Assembly: GCF_032337115.1 (NCBI RefSeq)
Contig: NZ_JAVXZY010000005.1
Location: forward strand, 124,001 to 188,000
DNA length: 64,000 nt
DNA from: Roseateles_C aquae
GTDB lineage: Bacteria; Pseudomonadota; Gammaproteobacteria; Burkholderiales; Burkholderiaceae_C
Direction: 5' to 3'
Numbering within the stretch: position 1 is the stretch's first letter; each line of letters starts with the position of its first letter. Shown here piece by piece: positions 36,065-44,614 of the stretch. Below the pieces are notes generated by a model. It searched no databases. It was not told where the DNA came from and saw only the letters and a list, made by a program, of their open reading frames with translations. A program made the translations under genes and the position numbers.

Positions 36065-36112
36065 CCTGTTGACACTACGTCTGCATCAGGCAGACGTAGT
36101 GTTGTTAACAGG
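36065..36112. repeat. Large near-perfect palindrome upstream of the M16 operon
   Basis: The core is a perfect 13-bp stem ACACTACGTCTGC / GCAGACGTAGTGT with an ATCAG loop (36072-36102). CCTGTT / AACAGG extend it outward past a small bulge. There is no T-run on either side, so it is not a standard terminator. Confidence 0.85.
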
Positions 36113-36254
36113 CGCTAGCTCAGGGATGGCCGTTTGCCTGACTGCTGCGGATCGGCCGAAGGGCGCGATTCTTGAGGGACGCGGCCCACGCGGCCATTGG
36201 TCATGGTCGCGTGGGCGACTGCCGCGCCTCATCGGCGTTAGCCTGCGAGTCGAC

Positions 36255-37289
36255 TCACGCCCAGCCCTGCAGCACCAGCTTGCCGCGGGTGTGCTGGCTC
36301 TCCAGCATCGTGTGGGCGCGTTTCAGCGTCGCCGCGTTGATGGGGCCCAGCACCTCGCCCAGCGTGCTGCGCAGCTCGCCCTTGTCCACACCGCGGGCCA
36401 GCTCGGCCAGCAGCGCGCCGACGGCGGCGATGTCATGCGTCTGGTGCAGCGGGCGCACAAACATCATTTCCCAGTGCAGCGACAGCGACTTGCCCTTCAT
36501 CGCCATGAAGTTGATCGCGTCGGGCGCGAAGTCGTCGATCACCGCCACGCGGCCCTGCGGCTCCATCGCGTCGACGATGGTCTGGAAATGCTGCGGCGTG
36601 TGCGTCAGGCTGGCCGTGTAGCGCAGCGGCGCGGCGTTCAGCGCGGCGATCTGCGGTGCCAGCGGCTGGCTGTGGTCGATCACATGGTGGGCGCCGAGCT
36701 CGCGCAGGTATTGCACGGCGTCGGGGCGCTCTGCCGGACGGCTGGCGGTGGCGATCAGCGTCAGATGCGGCAGGCGGCGCGCCAGCTGCAGCAGGATGGA
36801 ACCCACGCCACCGGCCGCGCCGGTGACCAGGAGGCTCACCGGCCGTTCGGGCTGGCTTTGCACCTGCAGGCGCTCGAACAGCAGCTCCCAGGCGGTGATG
36901 CCGGTCAGCGGCAGCGCGGCGGCTTCGGCATCGCTCAGCTGAGCCGGGGCATGCGAGGCGATGCGGTAGTCCACGCACTGCAGCTGCGCATAGCTGCCGG
37001 GGCGGTTGATCTCGCCGGCATACCAGACGCGATCGCCGACGACGAAGCCCTGCACCTCGGCACCCACGGCCTGCACGATGCCGACGGCGTCCCAGCCCAG
37101 CAACACCGGGCTTTGCGCGTCGGCGGCGGGGCGGCTGGCGCGGACCTTGACGTCGACCGGATTGACGGCGATGGCGCGCACCTCGACGAGCAGATCACGC
37201 GGGCCTGGCGCCGGCGCGGGCAGCTCCAGATCGAGCAGGCTCTCGGGCGCATCGATGGCGGCGGGTTGGAAGTAGCCGATGGCTTTCAT
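36255..37289 (-). CDS. Zinc-type alcohol dehydrogenase-like / quinone oxidoreductase family protein
   Basis: A 344-residue MDR-superfamily protein. The N-terminus (MKAIGYFQPAAIDAPESL) and NPVDVKVR match the zinc-binding alcohol dehydrogenase-like quinone reductase branch. The cofactor motif is VTGAAGGVGSILLQLA. The catalytic-zinc Cys and His of true alcohol dehydrogenases are missing, so it should act as an NADPH-dependent reductase on quinones or enones. It is divergent from a LysR regulator that probably controls it. Confidence 0.9.
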   Translation of the reverse strand: MKAIGYFQPAAIDAPESLLDLELPAPAPGPRDLLVEVRAIAVNPVDVKVRASRPAADAQSPVLLGWDAVGIVQAVGAEVQGFVVGDRVWYAGEINRPGSYAQLQCVDYRIASHAPAQLSDAEAAALPLTGITAWELLFERLQVQSQPERPVSLLVTGAAGGVGSILLQLARRLPHLTLIATASRPAERPDAVQYLRELGAHHVIDHSQPLAPQIAALNAAPLRYTASLTHTPQHFQTIVDAMEPQGRVAVIDDFAPDAINFMAMKGKSLSLHWEMMFVRPLHQTHDIAAVGALLAELARGVDKGELRSTLGEVLGPINAATLKRAHTMLESQHTRGKLVLQGWA

Positions 37290-37296
37290 GGGATGT

Positions 37297-37368
37297 CCTT
37301 TCGGGAAAAGCGATACAGGTTGATCGATGGCGTAATGATGGGCATATTCGCCTTTCGGAAAAACAGCG
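37297..37368. promoter_or_regulatory. Candidate LysR-type operator in the divergent promoter region
   Basis: CCTTTCGGGAAAAGCG (from 37297) and CCTTTCGGAAAAACAGCG (from 37351) are direct copies 54 bp apart, each with an internal TTTCSGAAA dyad. Paired sites of this kind suit binding by a LysR tetramer. Confidence 0.5.
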
Positions 37369-37389
37369 GTTCAGACCATTTAGTTTCAA

Positions 37390-38373
37390 ATGCAAATTGA
37401 AAATACAGCCGAGCTGCGCCTGCTCATCGAATGCGCCCGGGGCGGCAGCCTGACCGCCGCCTCGCGGGTGCTGCAGATCAGCCCGGCGGCGGCCAGCGCC
37501 ATGCTCAAGACACTGGAGGCGCGACTGGGCGTGCGCCTGGCCGAGCGCAGCACCCGCTCGCTGCGGCTGACGCCGGCCGGCGAGCAGCTGCGCGACTATG
37601 CGCAGCGGGCACTGGAGCTGCTCGACGAAGGCGTGGCCCAGGTCAGCGAGGCGCCACTGCGCAAGGGCCTGGAGGGGCGGCTGCGCGGGCGCATCCGCGT
37701 CAGCGCCTCCAGCGATCTGACCCGCCAACAGCTGATGCCGCTGTTCGACAGCTTCATGGCCCTGCATCCGGCGCTGGAGCTGCACCTGAGCGTCAGCGAC
37801 TCGCTGCTGGACATCTACAAGGACGAGGTCGATCTCGCGCTGCGCTACGGCCAGCTGGCCGATTCCGGCCTGGTCGCGCGCAAGCTCTGGGCCGGGCGGC
37901 GGCTGGCGGTTGCCAGCCCCGCTTATCTGAAGCGCCATGGCCGGCCGAGCGAGCCGCAGCAGCTGGCCGAGCATGAATGCATCACCTTCAAGATCCGCAA
38001 CCGCCATGAGCGCAGCTGGCGATTCTTCAACAGCGCCGACGCGGCACCGCTGAGCGTGGCCGTGCGCGGCCGGCGCAGCACCGACGATGGCGCCATCGCC
38101 CACCGCTGGGCGCTGGAAGGCCTGGGCATTTCCTACAAGAGCGAGCTCGATGTGCGCGACAGCCTGGCCCGCGGCGAGCTGCGGGCGCTGTTCCCGGACT
38201 GGCTGGGTGAAGAGGTGCCCTTGCACGCGGTGCTGCCCAGCCAGCGCTTCATGCCGCAGCGGCTGCGCGCGCTGATCGATCATCTGGCGGCGGGGCTGAA
38301 CCCACCTTTGACAATCAGTCAAAACAAACCACAGAGACACAAAGACATAGAGACCGTGCGTGGAAAGCCCTGA
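37390..38373 (+). CDS. LysR family transcriptional regulator
   Basis: A 327-residue LysR protein. The winged-helix is at residues 8-65 (GSLTAASRVLQISPAAAS, LEARLGVRLAERSTRS), followed by a periplasmic-binding-like effector domain (IRVSASSDLTRQQLMPL, VDLALRYGQL). It probably controls the divergent quinone-oxidoreductase-like gene. The last 17 or so residues (NKPQRHKDIETVRGKP) are encoded by a copy of the dispersed ACCACAGAGACAC repeat, which supplies the stop codon. The native end was therefore probably near LNPPLTISQ. Confidence 0.93.
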   Translation: MQIENTAELRLLIECARGGSLTAASRVLQISPAAASAMLKTLEARLGVRLAERSTRSLRLTPAGEQLRDYAQRALELLDEGVAQVSEAPLRKGLEGRLRGRIRVSASSDLTRQQLMPLFDSFMALHPALELHLSVSDSLLDIYKDEVDLALRYGQLADSGLVARKLWAGRRLAVASPAYLKRHGRPSEPQQLAEHECITFKIRNRHERSWRFFNSADAAPLSVAVRGRRSTDDGAIAHRWALEGLGISYKSELDVRDSLARGELRALFPDWLGEEVPLHAVLPSQRFMPQRLRALIDHLAAGLNPPLTISQNKPQRHKDIETVRGKP

Positions 38374-38395
38374 ACCTGCTAGCTGCCTGTGTGCT
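38322..38395. repeat. Dispersed inverted repeat, second copy, partly decayed
   Basis: CAAACCACAGAGACACAAAG and following match the left arm of the element at 21628-21735. The internal GAACCTGCT is also kept. The right arm is degenerate. It overlaps the 3' end of the LysR gene. Confidence 0.75.
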
Positions 38396-38555
38396 TGCGT
38401 GGCACGTTGGTCGGCGATTTCTTGCGCTTGATGCATTGGCCATCGACATGAACGCGCTGCGCTGCCTTTGCGGTGCGAGCTGCAGCCCAGGCGACAGCGC
38501 CCCGCCGCGGGCTGGCATACAGTGCCCTGGTTCCATTCCATCCAGACAGAAGGCC

Positions 38556-39440
38556 ATGCACCACCCGATCAATTTCACGCCCGCCGTCCAGCCCGCCGCG
38601 GCGCCCAGCGACAGCGTCTGGTGCTTTGCCTTTCTGGACGGGCAGTTGCTGCTCGTGGCCGAGGCTTCGGCTGACGATGCCGAGGCCGCTCCTGCATTCG
38701 GCCTGCCGCCGCTACCGCAGCCCTGGCCCGAGGCGCGCGAGCGCCACTACCTGGGCCGGCTTGACGAGCGCGACTGCTGGGCGCTGGAGCTGGCGGCGCG
38801 CCCCGAACAGGCCGACGCGCAGTGGCAGGGCGTGGCGTTGCGCCCGGCGATGATGCAGCTGCCCGAGCCGCTGATGCTGCTGGCCGGCCGGGCCGCCCAG
38901 GTGCTGGACTGGGACCGCACGCACCGCTTCTGCGGCGTTTGCGGCACGCCGACCGAGCGGCTCGAGCGCGAGCGCGCACGGCGCTGCCCCAGCTGCCAGC
39001 ATCAGGCCTATCCGCGGCTGAGCCCGGCGATGATGGCCCTGGTCTGGCGGCGCAATCCGGGTCTGGCCAGCGGCTTCGAGCTGCTGCTGGCCCGCTCGCC
39101 CGGCTTCAAGCCGGGCTTCTACAGCGCGCTGGCCGGTTTTGTCGAGCCGGGCGAATCACTGGAAGACTGCGTGCACCGTGAGGTGGCCGAGGAGGTCGGC
39201 GTGCAGGTGCGCGATCTGCACTACTACGGCAGCCAGAGCTGGCCCTTCCCGAACAGCCTGATGATCGCCTACCGCGCCGAATGGGCGGGCGGCGAGATCG
39301 TGCCGCAGGCCGGCGAGATCGAGGAAGCGGCCTGGTTCGACATCGATGCGCTGCCCGGCATACCGCCGCGCTTCAGCATCTCGGGGCATTTGATCCGCGA
39401 TACGGTCGAGCGGCTGCGCCAAGGGGCCGCCGGTGTTTGA
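38556..39440 (+). CDS. nudC: NAD(+) diphosphatase (NADH pyrophosphatase, Nudix)
   Basis: A 294-residue protein. The zinc ribbon is FCGVCGTPTERL with RRCPSC, and the Nudix box is GFVEPGESLEDCVHREVAEE. The NudC signature SQPWPFPxS appears as SQSWPFPNS, with Ser in place of the first Pro. It hydrolyses NAD(H) to NMN and AMP and removes NAD caps from RNA in this family. ATG at 38556 has AGAAGG just upstream. It is convergent with the AraC gene. Confidence 0.95.
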   Translation: MHHPINFTPAVQPAAAPSDSVWCFAFLDGQLLLVAEASADDAEAAPAFGLPPLPQPWPEARERHYLGRLDERDCWALELAARPEQADAQWQGVALRPAMMQLPEPLMLLAGRAAQVLDWDRTHRFCGVCGTPTERLERERARRCPSCQHQAYPRLSPAMMALVWRRNPGLASGFELLLARSPGFKPGFYSALAGFVEPGESLEDCVHREVAEEVGVQVRDLHYYGSQSWPFPNSLMIAYRAEWAGGEIVPQAGEIEEAAWFDIDALPGIPPRFSISGHLIRDTVERLRQGAAGV

Positions 39441-39458
39441 TCGCTTTTGCCGCGTGGC

Positions 39459-40271
39459 TCAGTCGAGGACATTGGTCTGGGCATAGCGCCGCGGGCTGTG
39501 CCCCATCTCGCGTCTGAACATGGCGATGAAGGCGCTGGCCGAGCCATAGCCGAGTTCATCGGCAATGCGTGCCACCGGCGTGCCCCGGGCCAGCGCCTGC
39601 AGCGCGTGGGCGAGGGCGGCCTGCTGGCGCCAGCGCGCAAAGCTGAGGCCGGTCTCGGCGACGCACAGCCGGCTCAGGGTGCTGACCGACAGGCCGGCCC
39701 AGCTGGCCCAATCCTGCTGGCTGCGGGCGGAGCCGGGCTGGGCCAGCACGGCGCGGGTGAGCTTGAGCAGACGGCGATCACGAGGCAGGGGCAGGTGCAG
39801 CGGCAGCGCGGGGCTGAGGGCCAGTTCGTCGAGCAGGACATCGCACAGGCGCTGCTGGCTGGGGGTTAGTGTGGCGGCACCCGTCCAGCTGGCGGCGCGT
39901 TCGACCAGGGCGCGCATCAGCTCGCTGACGGCCAGCACGCAGGGCTGCTGCGGCAGCTCGCCGCAGCGCTGCGGCACGATCAGCACGCTCCAGCCGCTGA
40001 GCACACCGCTGACGCTGACGCGGTGCTCCAGCCCGGCCGGAATCCAGCCGGCGCGCTGGGCCGGCATCAGCCAGGAGCCCTGGCGGGTGTGCACCTGCAT
40101 CAGCCCGCTGCCGACGCAGAACAGCTGGCCGCGGCGGTGGCGGTGCCAGTCGTAGTCCTGCGTACCGAGGCGGAACTGGCTGGCGGGGCCGGCGTCGCTG
40201 CGCAGGGCGATCAGGGCCGGGCCGTCCAGCGTTTCGCTGTAGTCGGTCGAGGGGAGGCTGCGGCGCGCCAT
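39459..40271 (-). CDS. AraC family transcriptional regulator
   Basis: A 270-residue regulator. The N-terminal cupin-like sensor contains DYDWHRHRRGQLFCV and GSWLMPAQRAGWIPAG. The C-terminal double helix-turn-helix contains WASWAGLSVSTLSRL and IADELGYGSASAFIAMFRRE. It is divergent from a flavin monooxygenase and VOC gene pair. Two direct repeats of GATAGTTG lie between them. Confidence 0.94.
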   Translation of the reverse strand: MARRSLPSTDYSETLDGPALIALRSDAGPASQFRLGTQDYDWHRHRRGQLFCVGSGLMQVHTRQGSWLMPAQRAGWIPAGLEHRVSVSGVLSGWSVLIVPQRCGELPQQPCVLAVSELMRALVERAASWTGAATLTPSQQRLCDVLLDELALSPALPLHLPLPRDRRLLKLTRAVLAQPGSARSQQDWASWAGLSVSTLSRLCVAETGLSFARWRQQAALAHALQALARGTPVARIADELGYGSASAFIAMFRREMGHSPRRYAQTNVLD

Positions 40272-40291
40272 GCTGGTCTTGAAGAAAAATC

Positions 40292-40320
40292 GATAGTTGA
40301 TGCCGAATCATAGATAGTTG
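40292..40320. promoter_or_regulatory. Candidate AraC-type operator (direct repeat with 21-bp spacing)
   Basis: GATAGTTG occurs at 40292-40299 and again at 40313-40320, 21 bp apart, which is two helical turns. This is the geometry used by AraC-family dimers. The site lies in the divergent promoter region next to the AraC gene start. Confidence 0.65.
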
Positions 40321-40382
40321 CGCAGCGGCGGCCTCGCCACCATCAGGGCTCTTCACCACAGCATGAAAGCAGGAGTGTCCTG

Positions 40383-41624
40383 ATGAACAAACATCCAAGC
40401 GCGGCAGCGGCCGGGCTGCGCATCGCCATCGCGGGCGCCGGGCTGAGCGGGCTGGCCCTGGCCCAGGGCTTGCGCCGGCACGGCATCGTGGCCCAGCTTT
40501 ACGAGCGCGATGCCGGCCCCAGCGCGCGCCGCCAGGGCTACCGCTTGCGCATCGACAGTGCCGGCCAAGCCGCGCTGCGCGAAGCACTCGGTCGCGAGGG
40601 CCTGGCGCGCTGGCTCGCCGCCTGTGCGCCGGCGCTGCCGTTGGCCAGCCATGATGTGCAGCTGAACAACATCGCGACGCCCTGGACCAGCGCCTGGGAG
40701 CGCGCGGCCGATGGCGCCGACGCCAGCCCCGATCTGCGCGCCGACCGCGGCCTGTTGCGCGAGGCGCTGATGGAGGGCCTGGACGAGCAGCTGCATTGGG
40801 GCAGCGAGGTCGTGGCCTGCCAGCAGCGGCCCGATGGATCGATAGCGCTGCGGCTGGCGGACGGGCGCCGGGCGGCCTGTGATCTGCTGGTTGTTGCCAA
40901 CGGCGCGCATTCGGCGCTGTATCGGCCCCGCTGGTCGTCGGCGCCCGAGGCGGTGGCCAGCTGCGTTTATGGTCGCAGTGGTCTGGCCGGCGCTTGGCTG
41001 AGCCAGCTGCCGGGCGACTTCCTGAGCGCCACCCGCGTCATCGTCGATCGCCAGGCGGTGGCCATCATCGATGCGATGCGCTTTGCAGCCGGCAGCCGCG
41101 TGCCCGACTATCTGTACTGGGCGCTGCTGCTGCCCGAGGCCGGCGCCGATCTTGGCCAGGGCCCGCTGCTGCGCGAGCAGCTGCTGCGCATGTGCCAGCA
41201 TTGGGCCGCACCGATGCGGGCCATGCTCATGCACACCGAGCCGGCTGCCATCCGTGCCGTGTCGGTGTTCAGCGGCGGCCGTGTTGAAGAGGCGGAGCCG
41301 GTCGAAGCCGTCGAGGCGGGCCTGCCCATGGTCGCGATCGGCGATGCGCTGCATCTGATGAGCCCGGCCGGCGGGCTGGGTGCCAATACCGCGCTGCAGG
41401 ATGCCGCCGATCTGGCGCAGACGCTGGCCACGCTGGATCAGCCGGGCGCGACCGCACTCGGCGCCGCCCTGGCCCGCTACAAGCAGCGCCTGAGCGCGCG
41501 CGCCAATGCCGCAATGGCCCGGTCGGATGCCAGCCATCAACAGCTCTGCCAGTTCGCGCTGACGCAGCCATCCAACGCAAGCACTGCCGCCGGCCTCGGC
41601 TCGATGGAAGCACCATGCAACTGA
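40383..41624 (+). CDS. FAD-dependent monooxygenase (PHBH / salicylate hydroxylase type)
   Basis: A 413-residue flavoprotein. The FAD Rossmann motif is IAGAGLSGLALAQGL, and the second FAD block is AIGDALHLMSPAGGLGANTALQDA, which contains the GD motif of the group A aromatic hydroxylases. The DG motif region is LLVVANGAHSALYR. The likely reaction is NAD(P)H and O2-dependent hydroxylation of an aromatic or polyketide-like substrate. The VOC gene overlaps its 3' end by 10 bp, and AraC is divergent. A resistance or detoxification unit is possible. Confidence 0.9.
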   Translation: MNKHPSAAAAGLRIAIAGAGLSGLALAQGLRRHGIVAQLYERDAGPSARRQGYRLRIDSAGQAALREALGREGLARWLAACAPALPLASHDVQLNNIATPWTSAWERAADGADASPDLRADRGLLREALMEGLDEQLHWGSEVVACQQRPDGSIALRLADGRRAACDLLVVANGAHSALYRPRWSSAPEAVASCVYGRSGLAGAWLSQLPGDFLSATRVIVDRQAVAIIDAMRFAAGSRVPDYLYWALLLPEAGADLGQGPLLREQLLRMCQHWAAPMRAMLMHTEPAAIRAVSVFSGGRVEEAEPVEAVEAGLPMVAIGDALHLMSPAGGLGANTALQDAADLAQTLATLDQPGATALGAALARYKQRLSARANAAMARSDASHQQLCQFALTQPSNASTAAGLGSMEAPCN

Positions 41625-42010
41625 ATCATCTGAATCTTCAAGTCAGCGACGCAGCGCAATGCGCTGATTTCCTCAGCCAGCATTTCGACCTGCAGACCGT
41701 GCTGGAACGACCGGACCGAACGCTGATCGCGATGCGGGCGGGCGATTTCGATCTGGTGATTCAGCAAAGCGATCCAGCTGAGGCGCAAGCCACGTCCTAC
41801 CCGGCGGGCTTCCACTTCGGCTTCATCGTTGCCGGCGAGCAGGCGCTGCGGCAAGCGCATGCGCGCCTGCTTTCAGCAGGTGTGCCCGGTGTGGGCGCAA
41901 TCACCGAGAGTCGCCGTGGCCAGCAGTTCTTTGTTGATGGCCCTGGCGGCCTGACGATAGAGCTGGGCTGGCATCTGCCCAAGTCTGCTGGCTCAGTGGC
42001 TGGGGCTTGA
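41615..42010 (+). CDS. VOC superfamily (glyoxalase / bleomycin-resistance-like) protein
   Basis: A 131-residue protein with the paired beta-alpha-beta-beta-beta fold typical of VOC proteins: MQLNHLNLQVSDAAQCADFL at the start and FFVDGPGGLTIELGW at the end. In VOC enzymes these ends carry metal ligands (His at residue 4 and Glu near the end are present). It may be a dioxygenase, isomerase or binding protein acting on the monooxygenase product. It overlaps the monooxygenase by 10 bp and overlaps the convergent metalloprotease gene tail by 18 bp. Confidence 0.88.
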   Translation: MQLNHLNLQVSDAAQCADFLSQHFDLQTVLERPDRTLIAMRAGDFDLVIQQSDPAEAQATSYPAGFHFGFIVAGEQALRQAHARLLSAGVPGVGAITESRRGQQFFVDGPGGLTIELGWHLPKSAGSVAGA

Positions 42011-44131
42011 GCCGGCTGTCATTGGCGCGGCCAGGCGCTGCAGCGTGGCATTGAGGCCGCGGCCCAGGCTGATCTCCAGCCCATCGCTGGCACTGCCGGC
42101 GGGCAGCTCGATGTCGGCCTCGCCGCCACTGAGGGCTTGCGCGATCAGATGCCGGCGCCCCGGCGACAGCGCGATGACGTTGCCGATGCGCGGCCAGGCC
42201 TTGGCATCCCAGCGCAGCTGCAGCCGCTGTCCATTGGCGGACAGCGTTGCCGATACCGCGCCGCTGCTGTTCAGCGCCATCGACGCACTGGCCGACAGCG
42301 TCGGCCCGGCGGGCGCGTCGTCTAGGCGTTGCAGCAGCTCACGGCCCTGCGGATCCAGCAGCCGGACGGCGCTGAGCGTGCCGGGGTGGGGCAGGGCGAT
42401 GCTGAAGTGGCGGATGCCGCCGCTGTGATCGATGTCCTGCAGGCGCAGACCGTAGCTCAGGCTGGCGCTGCTGGTCTGCAGCTGCAGCTGGTAGTGGCCT
42501 GAGGCGCTCATGGCGGTATCGGCGCGGCCGCTGAAGGCGCGTGGCTCGTTCAGCGTGGCGCGGCCGCTGGCATCGATGCTGCCGCTGAACAGCAGCAGCG
42601 GCTGTTCCGGTCGTGCCTCGCTGCTGGCCATCAGCGCCTGGGCGCTCGTGGCGCTGGTCTTCATGTACTTGCGCGCGTTGGCGTAGTTGTAGTCAGACAA
42701 CCAGTCGCCGCTGCAATAGCTCATGACGTCATGGCGCGCCGTGTCGGTGGCATCGATAAAGCGCGCGCCGCTGCTGTCATAGCCCCAGATGAAGCGGTTG
42801 CCGGCGCCCATCAGCGCATTGGCGTAGGGATAGAGCGTATCGGCGTCGGCCGGGCCGCCGCAGGGCGCGTGGGAGAGGTTGAAGTTGTGACCGAGCTCGT
42901 GGACCATCGTCAGCAGCGCCGAGGTCGAGCGGCCCGAGGCATCCCAGCCGACCGCCACATTGCCGGGCTGATAGCCCTGGCCGGCGAAATTGCCACCAAC
43001 ATCCTGTCGCACCACACCGTAGTAATGCTGGCGCGCCGGCGCGCCTTCGAGCCGGTACAGGTCGGAGATTTCCTGCAGCACATTGAGCAAGGCCTGACCC
43101 CAGTCATTGCGCTGGGTCGGTTGGGTGGGCACGCTTTTCGATGTGATCGCCGCATGGGCGACGACATTGACGGCAGCCACTGGCGCGCGGGCCAGCAGAT
43201 AGTCGGCCGTGCCGGTCGGCGGCACGCCCTGGCTGCTGCCGATCAGCACCGGAATCGTCACCACGGTGATGGCCGGGCTGGTGACAACGGGCGGCGTGAG
43301 CGTCAGCGGTGTGGCCGCGCCGCTGAAGGCGATGGCCAGGCGCAGGCCAGGCTTCATCAGATCGGCCGGCGCGGTGGCGCTGTAGCTGTCGGCGAGGCTG
43401 GGCACCGCTGGCGCAGTGGTCGGAATGCTGCCGCTCGGCGGTGTCAGCGCGATGTCGCGCAAGACCCGACCCTGGGCGTCGAGCACCTGCAGCTTGCCGG
43501 TGGGCTTGCAACTGCTGGTGGCCGTGGCGGCCAAAGCGTTGATCTTGACCAGGGCGGCGCGATCCTGGATCAGTGCCAGGCCGCTGTCGCCACTGGGATA
43601 GAGCATGACCTGGCCGAACTCGACCGAGCCGATGCGCAGCGCTGAGCCATCGATCAGGCTCTGGTTCAGCGTCACGGGTCCTGAGGTGGTGCTGCTGCCA
43701 TTGCTGACCTTGACGCTGAACTGCGCGGCTTGGTCCTGCGCCAAGGTGTTCAGGGTGACATGGGCCTGCGTCGCGCCGGCGATGTCGACGCCGTTGCGCT
43801 GCCACTGGTAGCTCAAGGTGCCGCTGCCGCTGGCGCCGACATTCAGGCTGATCGATTGGCAATCGCCGCCCAGGATGGCCGTTGCCGCGCTGGTGATGGT
43901 GGGGGCGCTCGGGCTCGGCGTAGGCGTTGGTGTTGGTGTGGGTGTTGGTGTGGGTGTTGGCGTAGGCGTAGGCGTAGGCGTAGGCGTGGGCGTGGGCGTG
44001 GGCGTGGGCGTGGGCGTGGGCGTGGGCGTGGGCGCGGAGCCTCCGCCACCACCGCCGCAGGCGCTGAGGCCCAGGCTGCTGCTGATCAACAGGGCAGCCA
44101 GAGGCTGCAGTCTTGAGGCGGATGTGGACAT
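41993..44131 (-). CDS. Lipoprotein zinc metalloprotease with Pro-Thr linker
   Basis: A 712-residue predicted lipoprotein. The lipobox is LSAC, followed by GGGGGG and a pure Pro-Thr linker of about 40 residues. An Ig-like or PKD-like domain follows (ITSAATAILGGDCQS, WQRNGVDIAGA). The protease core is metzincin: HELGHNFNLSH (zinc motif near residue 411) with the Met-turn VMSYC near 469. The C-terminal 200 residues are beta-rich with no assignable motif. It should be anchored at the cell surface and cut extracellular proteins or glycoproteins. It shares the Cys-Gly-Gly-Gly-Gly plus Pro-Thr design with the two lipoproteins at 6008-10503. Confidence 0.87.
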   Translation of the reverse strand: MSTSASRLQPLAALLISSSLGLSACGGGGGGSAPTPTPTPTPTPTPTPTPTPTPTPTPTPTPTPTPTPTPTPSPSAPTITSAATAILGGDCQSISLNVGASGSGTLSYQWQRNGVDIAGATQAHVTLNTLAQDQAAQFSVKVSNGSSTTSGPVTLNQSLIDGSALRIGSVEFGQVMLYPSGDSGLALIQDRAALVKINALAATATSSCKPTGKLQVLDAQGRVLRDIALTPPSGSIPTTAPAVPSLADSYSATAPADLMKPGLRLAIAFSGAATPLTLTPPVVTSPAITVVTIPVLIGSSQGVPPTGTADYLLARAPVAAVNVVAHAAITSKSVPTQPTQRNDWGQALLNVLQEISDLYRLEGAPARQHYYGVVRQDVGGNFAGQGYQPGNVAVGWDASGRSTSALLTMVHELGHNFNLSHAPCGGPADADTLYPYANALMGAGNRFIWGYDSSGARFIDATDTARHDVMSYCSGDWLSDYNYANARKYMKTSATSAQALMASSEARPEQPLLLFSGSIDASGRATLNEPRAFSGRADTAMSASGHYQLQLQTSSASLSYGLRLQDIDHSGGIRHFSIALPHPGTLSAVRLLDPQGRELLQRLDDAPAGPTLSASASMALNSSGAVSATLSANGQRLQLRWDAKAWPRIGNVIALSPGRRHLIAQALSGGEADIELPAGSASDGLEISLGRGLNATLQRLAAPMTAGSSPSH
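43918..44034. repeat. Third hexanucleotide repeat tract encoding a Pro-Thr linker
   Basis: Blocks of GTTGGT/GTGGGT, GTAGGC and GTGGGC hexamers on the plus strand encode Pro-Thr on the minus strand. The design is the same as the tracts at 7429 and 10015, although the genes are otherwise unrelated. Confidence 0.95.
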
Positions 44132-44364
44132 CTTGCACTCCTGAGCGTTGTCCCGTCGATCAAGAGCCAGCGCCGGGCCGGTGACGGTTTTGAACGATTA
44201 TGGAGCGCGCAGCGCGCGCAGGCCTTTGTGCAAGGCGCGACCTCTTGTAACTTTCATTTGGGGCTGCAAGTGGCGCAGCCGATACCGGGCTGAAGGTGGC
44301 CGCCGCCGCCGCCGCTCAATCGTGCGGTGGCAACCCGTCGCGCCGGCTGCGAAACGGGGCGGGG

Positions 44365-44560
44365 CCAGGTGTCGTGCGCGCCGAGCAACACCAAACGGAA
44401 TTCCAACCGGTCGTGGTCGACCGCATGAGCCGATTCGTTGATGACGCCATCGAACCTCCCCGCGAAGGCATGGCTGCCCGGTGCGCGCCAGGGGGCGATC
44501 GGATTGCCGCAAGCCATAGCCGTCTGTTGGATCAGGCGGTTCGTCCCCGCGAATTGGGCG
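44365..44560 (-). pseudogene. Fragment of a molybdenum hydroxylase large subunit
   Basis: The minus frame reads CGNPIAPWRAPGSHAFAG and ESAHAVDHDRLEFRLVLLG. It matches the intact large subunit at 46298-48592 (CGIPMGPWRAPGSNVFAW and ELAHAAGRDPLEFRLELLG) over about 65 residues and nothing outside them. It is a decayed remnant with no start, no Tat signal and no rest of the gene. Substitutions such as INES for IDEL indicate loss of constraint. Confidence 0.72.
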
Positions 44561-44614
44561 CCCTGGTCCTGTCCGTTGCGCCCTAGCTGGGGCGATGTCG
44601 CCCCAACATCGGTC

